A stretch of DNA of 64,000 bases. Source: Saprospiraceae bacterium (lineage in GTDB: Bacteria; Bacteroidota; Bacteroidia; Chitinophagales; Saprospiraceae). Position 1 is the first letter of the stretch. Each line of letters begins with the position of its first letter. Shown here piece after piece: positions 27,971-36,199 of the stretch. The notes under the pieces were generated by a model. It searched no databases. It had not been told where the DNA came from and saw nothing but the letters and a program-made list of their open reading frames with translations. Both the position numbers and the translations under genes were made by a program. Where the stretch lies: assembly GCA_016714785.1 (NCBI GenBank), contig JADKCC010000010.1:334100-398099 (forward strand), given 5' to 3'.

Positions 27971-29377
27971 ATGATAAAGGATCATATACTTGTCTGGAAT
28001 AACTGTCTCAATATAATAAGAAAAAGTATAGATGCTCAACCGTTTAAAACTTGGTTTGAACCTATAAAGCCTGTTAAACTTGCAGAAGAAATATTGACCA
28101 TCCAAGTGCCTAATAAATTCTTTTATGAATGGCTTGAAGAACATTATGTAGATGTACTAAAAAAAGCAGTTAAAAAGGAATTAGGTCACAATGGTAGTCT
28201 TGAGTACCATATAATGGTTGAAAATCATAGGCAAATTGGAACTAAAACAAAAGAGTTGGTGCCAACCCCAAAAGATAAGCAAGAAGAATCTAAATTTTTA
28301 AACCCTTTTGTAATCCCTGGCATAAGGAAAATAAAAATCGATTCTCAATTGAATGTAAATTATACATTTGATAAATTTGTTCTTGGTGATTGTAATAAAT
28401 TTCCTGGATCAGCGGGGATGGCTATTGCCAAGAAACCAGGAGGTACGGCTTTCAATCCATTAGTTATATATGGAGGCGTAGGTTTGGGGAAAACACATTT
28501 GGCACATGCCATTGGCAATGAAATATTAAATAAATTTGAAGACAAACAAGTATTATATGTCACAACAGAAAAATTTACTAATCAAGTAATTCAAGCCATC
28601 AAGAGTAATAGTGTCAATGACTTTATGAATTTCTATCAAATGATAGACGTTCTTATTATTGATGATATTCAATTTTTAGCAAATAGACCAAAGACACAGG
28701 AAATATTTTTTAATATTTTCAATCAATTACACCAAACGGGTAAGCAAATTATATTGACATCTGACAGATCTCCTAAGGATCTTGCGGATGTAGATGATAG
28801 ATTGATTTCAAGATTCAAATGGGGATTAGTAGCGGACCTTAAAATTCCAGATTTCGATACGAGATTAAAAATTTTGGATTTAAAATTGGAAAAAGAAAAT
28901 CTTGAACTTTCCGTTGAAATTAAAGAATATATCTGTACTCACATAAAGAATAATATAAGAGAGCTTGAAGGAGTTGTAATATCTCTAGTGGCCCAGTCCA
29001 CTCTCAATAAAATGAATATTGATATGAATTTGGTAAAAGATGTTATTAACCAGTTTGTATCTCAAATAGATAAAGAGATTTCTGTAGAAAATATTAAACA
29101 ATTAGTAGCAAAATATTTTGATGTTCCATTTGAACAATTACATTCTAAAACTAGAATGCGCGATGTCGTAATGGCAAGACAACTGAGTATGTATTTGGCA
29201 AAAAATTATACCAGTAGTTCCTTAAAAGTTATAGGTGATTCATTTGGTGGTAGGGATCATAGTACGGTTATCCATTCATTAAAGACAGTACAAGACATGA
29301 TGGATACCGATATACTATTTAAGGATAAGGTAAATAAATTAGTTAAAAAAGTTCAGACAACTTTAGTAAATGTTTAG
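27971..29377 (+). CDS. dnaA: Chromosomal replication initiator DnaA
   Basis: 468 residues with the four DnaA domains. Domain I: FKTWFEPIKPVKL. A short linker is followed by AAA+ domain III with Walker A GGVGLGKTHLAHAIGNE and Walker B VLIIDDIQFLANR. Domain IV has the helix-turn-helix signature ending GGRDHSTVIHSLKTV. It initiates replication by opening oriC and regulates genes through DnaA boxes. It is not beside dnaN, recF or gyrB, as is usual in Bacteroidota. Confidence 0.97.
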   Translation: MIKDHILVWNNCLNIIRKSIDAQPFKTWFEPIKPVKLAEEILTIQVPNKFFYEWLEEHYVDVLKKAVKKELGHNGSLEYHIMVENHRQIGTKTKELVPTPKDKQEESKFLNPFVIPGIRKIKIDSQLNVNYTFDKFVLGDCNKFPGSAGMAIAKKPGGTAFNPLVIYGGVGLGKTHLAHAIGNEILNKFEDKQVLYVTTEKFTNQVIQAIKSNSVNDFMNFYQMIDVLIIDDIQFLANRPKTQEIFFNIFNQLHQTGKQIILTSDRSPKDLADVDDRLISRFKWGLVADLKIPDFDTRLKILDLKLEKENLELSVEIKEYICTHIKNNIRELEGVVISLVAQSTLNKMNIDMNLVKDVINQFVSQIDKEISVENIKQLVAKYFDVPFEQLHSKTRMRDVVMARQLSMYLAKNYTSSSLKVIGDSFGGRDHSTVIHSLKTVQDMMDTDILFKDKVNKLVKKVQTTLVNV

Positions 29378-29396
29378 GAAATAATAAAAATACATC

Positions 29397-29404
29397 TATA
29401 TTTG
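29397..29404 (+). promoter_or_regulatory. -7 element upstream of the thioredoxin-like gene
   Basis: TATATTTG fits TAnnTTTG and lies 26 bases before the ATG at 29431. No strict -33 TTTG was found at the expected distance. Confidence 0.5.
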
Positions 29405-29430
29405 CACCGCAAAAAAAACGTTTTTTGAAA

Positions 29431-29907
29431 ATGAAGTATTTTATACCTTTTTTGATAGTCATGGTTGTTTTAGTTGGTTGTAACAACAAATCCAACAAGG
29501 CAGCTAGTAATGAGTTAACTTGGCTAAACATTGAAGATGCCAGTAAATTAAGTGCTGGTAACAATAACAAAAAGTTTTTGATTGATGTATATACAGATTG
29601 GTGTGGATGGTGTAAAGTCATGGATAAAAAGACTTTTACTGATCCTGAAGTAATCAAATATTTGAATGAAAATTTTCATGTTGTCAAATTTGATGCTGAA
29701 CAAAAAGATCCTGTAAAATATAAAGGAAATACTTATAGTTGGGAATCAATGGGTAGAAGTGGTGTAAATAAGTTGGCTTTTGAACTATTGCAGGGCAGAT
29801 TGAGTTATCCTTCATTGGTGTATCTTAATGAAAACTTAGAACCAATCATGGTGTCGCCAGGGTATAAAGAACCAGCACAGTTGTTGGCGGAATTAAAAGC
29901 TTTATAA
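29431..29907 (+). CDS. Thioredoxin-fold lipoprotein
   Basis: 158 residues from the ATG at 29431 (the frame opens at a TTG two codons earlier). Lipobox VVLVGCNNK. The redox motif is DVYTDWCGWCKVMDKKTF, a CxxC thioredoxin-like active site of the DsbD-gamma/thioredoxin_7 type, and a cis-proline follows in RLSYPSLVYL. It is likely a periplasmic thiol-disulfide protein. A tRNA-Val begins nine bases after its stop. Confidence 0.85.
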   Translation: MKYFIPFLIVMVVLVGCNNKSNKAASNELTWLNIEDASKLSAGNNNKKFLIDVYTDWCGWCKVMDKKTFTDPEVIKYLNENFHVVKFDAEQKDPVKYKGNTYSWESMGRSGVNKLAFELLQGRLSYPSLVYLNENLEPIMVSPGYKEPAQLLAELKAL

Positions 29908-29916
29908 AAGTATAAA

Positions 29917-29991
29917 GGGATATTAGCTCAGTTGGTTTAGAGCACTACCTCGACAAGGTAGGGGTCACTGGTTCGAGTCCAGTATGTCCCA
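29917..29991 (+). tRNA. tRNA-Val (GAC)
   Basis: 75 bases folding as a cloverleaf: acceptor GGGATAT with ATGTCCC, D arm GCTC/GAGC, anticodon stem CTACC/GGTAG around TCGACAA, T arm ACTGG/CCAGT. The anticodon is GAC. Position 33 is C instead of the nearly universal U. CCA is not encoded. Confidence 0.93.
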
Positions 29992-30054
29992 CAAAATTTA
30001 TAGAATTGATTTTCATGTGTTTAAGATAAACTTTAAAATAATTTTCAATTTTTA

Positions 30055-30085
30055 TTTGTTTATTTATTAGTTAATCCTATCTTTG
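30055..30085 (+). promoter_or_regulatory. Promoter of the tRNA-Ser/tRNA-Pro unit
   Basis: TTTG (30055-30058) and TATCTTTG (30078-30085) with a 19-bp spacer. It lies between tRNA-Val and tRNA-Ser, so the last two tRNAs have their own promoter. Confidence 0.7.
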
Positions 30086-30184
30086 CGTCGCTTTTGAAGA
30101 AAAGCATTAAATAAATAGAAATTTAAGGATTGTTTGCCTCAAGTTTTCAGTAAAAAGAGAGAGTGTTCTTGTAATTTTCTCGCT

Positions 30185-30271
30185 GGTGGGGTGGGTGAGT
30201 GGCTTAAACCAACAGTTTGCTAAACTGTCGTACTGGAAACGGTACCGGGGGTTCGAATCCCCCCTCCACCG
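30185..30271 (+). tRNA. tRNA-Ser (GCT)
   Basis: 87 bases with a long variable arm, as expected for serine. Acceptor GGTGGGG pairs with CTCCACC (one G-T pair). The anticodon loop TTGCTAA lies between ACAGT and ACTGT. CCA is not encoded. Confidence 0.95.
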
Positions 30272-30307
30272 CATGATTTGTGTAAATGCAAGGATTTAAA
30301 AATATTA

Positions 30308-30382
30308 CGGGGCGTGGCGAAGTCCGGTTATCGCGCCTGGTTTGGGACCAGGAGGCCGCAGGTTCGAATCCTGCCGCCCCGA
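30308..30382 (+). tRNA. tRNA-Pro (TGG)
   Basis: 75 bases. Acceptor CGGGGCG pairs with CGCCCCG. The anticodon stem CCTGG/CCAGG encloses TTTGGGA, anticodon TGG. CCA is not encoded. Confidence 0.95.
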
Positions 30383-30385
30383 CAT

Positions 30386-30414
30386 AAAAGGGAGTCAGTT
30401 TGGCTCCCTTTTTT
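30386..30414 (+). terminator. Rho-independent terminator of the tRNA unit
   Basis: AAGGGAG (30388-30394) pairs with CTCCCTT (30404-30410), followed by T4, four bases after tRNA-Pro. Confidence 0.8.
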
Positions 30415-30760
30415 ATTTTAAAAATATTTATCAGGCATCTGGTCTTCAAATGTTGTTGTGATCTGTTTGCCGTACTATGTGAAGTGTAGGTCAATATTCG
30501 GTATTTCAAGCGTTGAAGAATACTTTATCAACGCTATACTAGTTCTTCTAAGAATTTAATCTACTTCTTTGTTTTCATTTCCCATATTTTTTACCATAGC
30601 ACAATATTGGCAGCGTCGAAAGCAACAAGAATTATCTTATGATGTTGTTAGCTAATGATCTATATGTCATACTAAATGCCGTATATGCTCACTGAGTGAT
30701 GTTAAAAAGGTAATTTTCGTTGTGGTTATTATAATTTCTCAATATAAATGATAATGTTTT
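30415..30760. other. Gene-free region between tRNAs and the M1 peptidase
   Basis: No supported gene. One small perfect hairpin, AGCGTTGA (30509-30516) with TCAACGCT (30528-30535), has no T run and no clear role. Confidence 0.4.
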
Positions 30761-30768
30761 TATCTTTG
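30761..30768 (+). promoter_or_regulatory. -7 element of the M1 peptidase gene
   Basis: TATCTTTG (30761-30768), followed by CG as in several strong promoters of this window. It lies inside the upstream extension of the open frame and supports the start at 30802. Confidence 0.6.
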
Positions 30769-30801
30769 CGTTTTATATTTAACAATATTTCAACCTATCA
30801 A

Positions 30802-32754
30802 ATGAGACCAGAACCTTTCCTTAGTTTGTTTTTAACTGTTGTTTGCGCTCTTTTTGTATCAAATGCAGCCGCTCAAATATTAGGACATGACAATGACCAC
30901 TATTGCAACAAGGCTCATGCTGCAAGGAATATGTTCAATCCACTGCTTAGAAACAATCCTTTGACAGAAACTTATAATTTGAAATATTACCGCTTTGAAT
31001 GGGATATTGATCCTGCAGTGTATGGCATCAAAGGTACTGCCACATCTTATTATGAAGTTGTGTCAGATGTTATTAAAGAGATCAATTTTGAGTTTTCTAA
31101 TCAGCTGACTATAGACAGTATAGTGTGGCATGGACAAAAAATGACCTATGAACAACCATCAGCATACTTATTAAAGATATTTTTTCCAGAATCTATTGCT
31201 TCTGGTTCGATAGATAGCCTTTCTATCAGCTATCACGGAGCTCCGCCTTCGGGAGGCTTCGGGTCATTTGTACAAGATGTGCACAATGGTACATCTGTGT
31301 TGTGGACTCTTTCTGAGCCATTTGGCGCACAGGATTGGTGGCCATGCAAAAATGGTCTGAATGACAAGATAGACAGTATAGATGTTATCATTACTACACC
31401 GAATACTTATAGGGCAGCAAGCAATGGACTATTAGTTTCAGAAAATACACTAGATGGTACTAAAAAAAGATTCCATTGGAAACATAGGTATCCAATAGCA
31501 CCTTATTTGGTTGCCTTTGCGGTCACAAATTATAATACATATACCGATGATGTTTTATTGTCTGACAATACGGTAATGCCTATGCTGAATTATGTATTTC
31601 CTGAAGACGAAGTTGCTGCTCGCAGAGGCACAGCGGACAACGTTAAGGTATTGCAATATTATGATAGTCTCTTTGTTGATTATCCTTTCAAAAGAGAAAA
31701 ATACGGACATGCACAGTTTAAATGGGGCAGCGGTATGGAGCATCAGACAATGAGTTTTGTGATAAACTATAGCTGGGGATTACTAGCTCATGAGCTTGCG
31801 CATCAGTGGTTTGGTGATTTTGTTACTTGTGGTGCTTGGGAAGATATATGGCTAAATGAAGGATTTGCGACCTATCTCGAAGGGCTAAGTAGGGAGCGTT
31901 ATCCGCAATCTACTAATGATTGGTATAATTGGAAAAATGGAAAAATAGGGTCAATAATTTCTCAGCCTGGAGGTTCTGTGCTAGTTTCTGATCCTACAAG
32001 CGTCGGAAGGATATTTAGTAGTAGATTGAGCTATAATAAAGGATCTTATCTCTTACACCAGTTGAGATGGATCGTAGGCGATGAATTGTTTTTTGCAGGA
32101 TTGCGTAATTATTTAAATGCAAGAGCATATAATTATGCAACTACTGAACAACTCAAAAGTCATTTAGAAACCTCGTCCGGACGCAATTTAACAGAATATT
32201 TTAGCGATTGGTATGAAGGGGAAGGATATCCACTTTATAGTGTTAAATGGGGTCAAGCGAACGACATAGCTAGACTAAAAATTGACCAGACGACTTCGAG
32301 CAATAAAGTTGATTTTTATGAAATGCCAGTAGAAATATTATTAAAAGGACAAGGAAAACAAACGAATGTGCGGTTGGAACATGGTTATTCTGGACAGGAG
32401 TTTGACATAAATGTTGATTTTAAGGTCGAAAGTGTTGATTTTGACCCGAATCTTTGGATAGCATGTAAAAAGGAGGTTTCTAAAGATGATTTATTGATCT
32501 CTTCAATAGCAAATATATCAGAAGATGGATTGACAGTACAGCCTAATCCTACAAGAAATTGGTTGGCAGTCAGCAATATTAGTAGTATTACAAAATCGTA
32601 TCGCATTTTAGATCTAAATGGCAGAGTGTGTATGAGTGGAGACTTTTCTAAAGGGTTGAATAATTTGGATGTAAATGCATTGAAATCAGGAACTTACATT
32701 ATATCAGTGATGGGTCAAGAAGGTATTGCTACCTATAAGTTTGTAAAAATTTAA
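30802..32754 (+). CDS. Secreted M1-family zinc aminopeptidase with T9SS sorting domain
   Basis: 650 residues from the ATG at 30802. A signal peptide ends near SNAAAQ. Catalytic motifs: WGSGMEHQTMSF (variant of the GxMEN exopeptidase motif) and the zinc site HELAHQWFGDF with the third ligand in WLNEGFATYLEGL. The C-terminal 75 residues (VQPNPTRNWLAVSN to TYKFVKI) form a type A sorting domain, so the enzyme is exported through the type IX system. It should trim peptides outside the cell. The longer start at 30748 is excluded because the promoter lies within it. Confidence 0.93.
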   Translation: MRPEPFLSLFLTVVCALFVSNAAAQILGHDNDHYCNKAHAARNMFNPLLRNNPLTETYNLKYYRFEWDIDPAVYGIKGTATSYYEVVSDVIKEINFEFSNQLTIDSIVWHGQKMTYEQPSAYLLKIFFPESIASGSIDSLSISYHGAPPSGGFGSFVQDVHNGTSVLWTLSEPFGAQDWWPCKNGLNDKIDSIDVIITTPNTYRAASNGLLVSENTLDGTKKRFHWKHRYPIAPYLVAFAVTNYNTYTDDVLLSDNTVMPMLNYVFPEDEVAARRGTADNVKVLQYYDSLFVDYPFKREKYGHAQFKWGSGMEHQTMSFVINYSWGLLAHELAHQWFGDFVTCGAWEDIWLNEGFATYLEGLSRERYPQSTNDWYNWKNGKIGSIISQPGGSVLVSDPTSVGRIFSSRLSYNKGSYLLHQLRWIVGDELFFAGLRNYLNARAYNYATTEQLKSHLETSSGRNLTEYFSDWYEGEGYPLYSVKWGQANDIARLKIDQTTSSNKVDFYEMPVEILLKGQGKQTNVRLEHGYSGQEFDINVDFKVESVDFDPNLWIACKKEVSKDDLLISSIANISEDGLTVQPNPTRNWLAVSNISSITKSYRILDLNGRVCMSGDFSKGLNNLDVNALKSGTYIISVMGQEGIATYKFVKI

Positions 32755-32902
32755 AAATACAATGTTATCAAACTTCTAGCTACCTTAGTTCTATTATGTC
32801 AACTTAGACTTTTTAAAAATTTGCTTCTATTAAAGGTGTTTCTTTCAGCTGAATTGGACACTAAAGTAACTTTGCGAAATGACAAGGAATTAGATTTTAT
32901 AA

Positions 32903-32947
32903 GGGAGAGAATCGGAGTTAGGCATGGCCAACCTCCCATTCTCTCCC
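32903..32947. repeat. Long hairpin between the M1 peptidase and the next element
   Basis: GGGAGAGAAT (32903-32912) pairs perfectly with ATTCTCTCCC (32938-32947), and GGAG pairs with CTCC just inside. No T run follows, so it is not a classical terminator. It could protect an mRNA 3' end or be a repeat unit. Confidence 0.55.
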
Positions 32948-32968
32948 ACATTTACGTATAAAACATAG

Positions 32969-33145
32969 TCATTTCGTAACTATTCAGGTGTTTACTATTT
33001 CACTACAATTTTGTCACGATTTTTGCAACTTATAGGCAAAAATAGCGCCAAAATTAAGTTGGTTTTCCATTTTTACCGCGGATATATATCCGCGGTTATT
33101 AATATTCTACCCCTTTGGGGTTATAGCTGAACAGTTACGTCATTT
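32969..33145. mobile_element. MITE-like palindromic element, 165 bp core with 6-bp target duplication
   Basis: The core is 32975-33139. It begins CGTAACTATTCAG and ends CTGAACAGTTACG, inverted repeats with one mismatch. TCATTT flanks both ends (32969-32974, 33140-33145). Inside lies a perfect 22-bp palindrome, ACCGCGGATATATATCCGCGGT in two halves of 11 (33075-33096), and a second hairpin ACCCC/GGGGT near 33110-33122. No coding capacity. Confidence 0.65.
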
Positions 33146-33199
33146 CAATCCAGCTCTGTGGATCGAAAACACATTTAATTCAAATGGGACAAAGTAACA

Positions 33200-36199
33200 T
33201 TAATTCATTATTTTTAAGAATGATTTTATCCATTTATTCTCTTTTGAAACAACGTGAATAGTATAATTGCCAGTCAATAAAGCGTTTGTATCGATTGAAA
33301 GATTATCTAATGTGATTTTGCCTTGTTGCACTACACTTCCCATACTGTTTACAATATAATAATCTGCATTACCAACCGTTATAGGCAATCCTAATTTTAT
33401 ATCATGCATCGTTGGGTTAGGGTATATAGTCATATCTTGCTTTGCTTCATCAAGTGGTCTATTAAAACCATTTTTTAATTTATATCCAAAATCAAAATTT
33501 TCTATCACACTATCATCGATGATGGTGAAAAGGCGAGATGTTCCTAGTCCATATTGGTTGGTAATTTCGCTATCAATGGTTTGATTTTGACCTGTGAACA
33601 TCACAAACTCTAACTCTGGATAATCAGGAACAAGACAGTAATATTGTCCAGATTCTAGATTTTTAAATGTATATACTCCATTTTCACTTGTCTTGACAGA
33701 TTTAATAAATATCTTGTTTTTATTAAATAAGAAGATCACTACATTTGATTTGGTTGGTTCATTTTGGTCTCTAATGCCATTTTTGTTTTCATCCATCCAA
33801 ACTATACCCTTGACTGTACCTGTGAGTTTGTAATATAAACCTGCATCTATATACTTTAGTGTATAAGAATCATTCAACATGGTTATGTCTGATGTGCCAT
33901 TTTCATCTACGTCAGAGTCTAAGGTAGCATTATTTCCCATATTTTTTTCTGTGAATATATGGTTAAGGGGCGCATCTACTTGTATGAAATGTTGACCTGG
34001 GTTACTTGACGCCACACAATACATACCCGCATGGTTAGTGACTACCGATTCTATGGTCTGATTGTTCATGTTTTTAAGGTGTACTATTACGTTGGTAAGC
34101 AGAGCTTCACTGTCTGATCTTACACCATCTTCATTGCTGTCATCCCACACAGTTCCCATGATAAGTTTTACTGTAGTCAAGTGGATTCCTGCATCTACAT
34201 CTAGAAAAGTACTACCATGCGCTAATGAGATGAGTGGTGTAGTACCAGTTGCATCCACATCGCTGTCTGTGGACCCGTTATTAGCATTGTATTGTTGGGT
34301 AAACTGAAATCCGTCGGGAAGGCTAAACTGAATAAAATAAAGTCTTTGGCGTAAACCTGTAAATTCATATTTGCCGTCTGAATTGGTAATTTTTGTTTCT
34401 AATAATTGTCCACTTTGCGTGAATAGTTTGACGGTAACGTTGGGCACACCTGGTTCGCCAATGTCCTGAACGCCATCATTATTGAGATCATTCCAAACCC
34501 AATCCCCTAAAGTTGCTGGCTGATAGGCACCTGCATCGATATTAGTGATATTTTGACCTATATCCACTGTAAATATATCGGTAGTGTGCACACCATTGCT
34601 TCCCGTGATGTTGCTATCCATATTTTCATCTCCGATATTAGGTGGAGACAAAAAATAATCAGATGGAATGCCAAAATGTAAATAATAGCTACCTGGCCGT
34701 ACGTTATTAAAACTATAGTAACCTACAAAGTTTCCTGTTGAAGATGTACTTGTTTTGGTCTCAGCTACTTTAGTGCCGTCAATCATAAATAGGGACACTA
34801 CTACATCTAAGATACCAGGTTCATTTGCTTGCATGATACCATTTCCATTCAAATCCAACCACACATTGTCACCGATGCTAGCAGATTTTACATATCCTGC
34901 ATCTACATCATGATAAGTTTGGGCTTGTAAGAAGTCTAATAAAGCTGTTTTTCCTGTATCTTTATTAGGTTTACTATTTGTTACATTATTAGTATTATCA
35001 TTGATGGTGTATAAATAGCTAGGTAGTGGTGCAAATTCTACCATATATCTTCCTACTGGTATCTCAGTAAATTGGTATTGCCCTGAGCTAGAGGATACTG
35101 TGGTTGCTTCTATTTTGTTGTATTCATTAATCAATTTTATAGATACATTTGGAATACCTGGTTCGCCTGAATCTTGTAATCCATTGTGATTGAGATCATC
35201 CCAAACAAAATCACCTATAGCTATCTTATTGGCATATCCAAGATCAATATTTTCTACAATTTCACCTGGGAAAACGCTTATTATTCTTGTAGTACCGACT
35301 CCATAATCATTGGTGATATCACTATCAAATGGTGTGATTTGGCCACTGTATATTACAAAAACTTTATCTGTCATAACGGGTACTTTAAGGTAATAGTCAC
35401 CAAAAGGTACATCATTGAAACGATAGCTACCATCAGTTTGAGTAAGCTGAGTAGCAACCAGAGTATTATTGACATCGTACAGTGAAATGGTATTATTGCT
35501 CAAAGTATTTTCATTAGCATCTTTGACTTTATTGTTGTTTGCATCTTGCCATACGATACCTTTGATGCTTCCAGTGACAGGGGCAATCAGGATGTACCCA
35601 GCATCTATATCATCTCTATATTGATTGGGCTTGAGGGAAATCGGTCCAGTTGAGCCATCCATCAAATTCACTACATCTGAGTTATTAAACACTGAGTCGG
35701 GAATATTAGGGGCAAATTTTAAATTTTCTTTTAGTATAAATTGTATGGAATAATCATCATACGCTATGCTATCGAATTTGTAATATCCACTAAGCATAGT
35801 AGATGTTTGTATCATGGTAATAGTAGAGTCAATAACTGCTCCTGTTTTATTTAGTAGAAGTATTTTTATTCCATTGATACCTGGTTCGTTAGTCGATTGT
35901 TGCCCATCTTCATTATCATCTCTCCACACATAGTCGCCGATGGCAGAAAGACCTACATAGCCTGCATTCACACCTTGGAGATCTAAACCTGATACTAGAA
36001 CAATAAGATCTGTTTGCCCTGTATATTTGTTTACGTCATTGTCTATGCGGTTATCGTTGCCAAGTTTCACATAAGTGAAGAGGCTATCAGAGATAATTTC
36101 AAATGCAATTTTATAGGAAGCTAAAGTCAAATTTTCAAATTTATACTCGCCTGTTACAGACGTTATCTGGGTGGAAAGTGTATCGCCTGTTGTATTCAA
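33200..36199 (-). CDS. Giant SdrD-B repeat surface protein, C-terminal part with T9SS domain
   Basis: 999 residues in this frame; the same gene as the next entry. It carries seven complete SdrD-B-like units (each opening with a pattern such as IGDYVWRDDNEDGQQ and GEPGI-N-, closing with DSDV-DAG). The last 75 residues, from MTIYPNPTMHDIKLGLP to WIKSFLKIMN, are a type A T9SS sorting domain, so the protein is exported and attached to the cell surface. The frame begins inside repeat 16. A T6 run at 36209-36214 (A6 on the coding strand) lacks one base; with seven A the reading joins as GKKVYLLNTTGD. Confidence 0.88.
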   Translation of the reverse strand: MNTTGDTLSTQITSVTGEYKFENLTLASYKIAFEIISDSLFTYVKLGNDNRIDNDVNKYTGQTDLIVLVSGLDLQGVNAGYVGLSAIGDYVWRDDNEDGQQSTNEPGINGIKILLLNKTGAVIDSTITMIQTSTMLSGYYKFDSIAYDDYSIQFILKENLKFAPNIPDSVFNNSDVVNLMDGSTGPISLKPNQYRDDIDAGYILIAPVTGSIKGIVWQDANNNKVKDANENTLSNNTISLYDVNNTLVATQLTQTDGSYRFNDVPFGDYYLKVPVMTDKVFVIYSGQITPFDSDITNDYGVGTTRIISVFPGEIVENIDLGYANKIAIGDFVWDDLNHNGLQDSGEPGIPNVSIKLINEYNKIEATTVSSSSGQYQFTEIPVGRYMVEFAPLPSYLYTINDNTNNVTNSKPNKDTGKTALLDFLQAQTYHDVDAGYVKSASIGDNVWLDLNGNGIMQANEPGILDVVVSLFMIDGTKVAETKTSTSSTGNFVGYYSFNNVRPGSYYLHFGIPSDYFLSPPNIGDENMDSNITGSNGVHTTDIFTVDIGQNITNIDAGAYQPATLGDWVWNDLNNDGVQDIGEPGVPNVTVKLFTQSGQLLETKITNSDGKYEFTGLRQRLYFIQFSLPDGFQFTQQYNANNGSTDSDVDATGTTPLISLAHGSTFLDVDAGIHLTTVKLIMGTVWDDSNEDGVRSDSEALLTNVIVHLKNMNNQTIESVVTNHAGMYCVASSNPGQHFIQVDAPLNHIFTEKNMGNNATLDSDVDENGTSDITMLNDSYTLKYIDAGLYYKLTGTVKGIVWMDENKNGIRDQNEPTKSNVVIFLFNKNKIFIKSVKTSENGVYTFKNLESGQYYCLVPDYPELEFVMFTGQNQTIDSEITNQYGLGTSRLFTIIDDSVIENFDFGYKLKNGFNRPLDEAKQDMTIYPNPTMHDIKLGLPITVGNADYYIVNSMGSVVQQGKITLDNLSIDTNALLTGNYTIHVVSKENKWIKSFLKIMN

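Noticed and set aside
30204..30509. 101-codon minus-strand frame over the tRNAs (AGFEPAASWSQTRRDN text)
   Set aside because: It is the antisense of tRNA-Ser and tRNA-Pro, a known source of false proteins.
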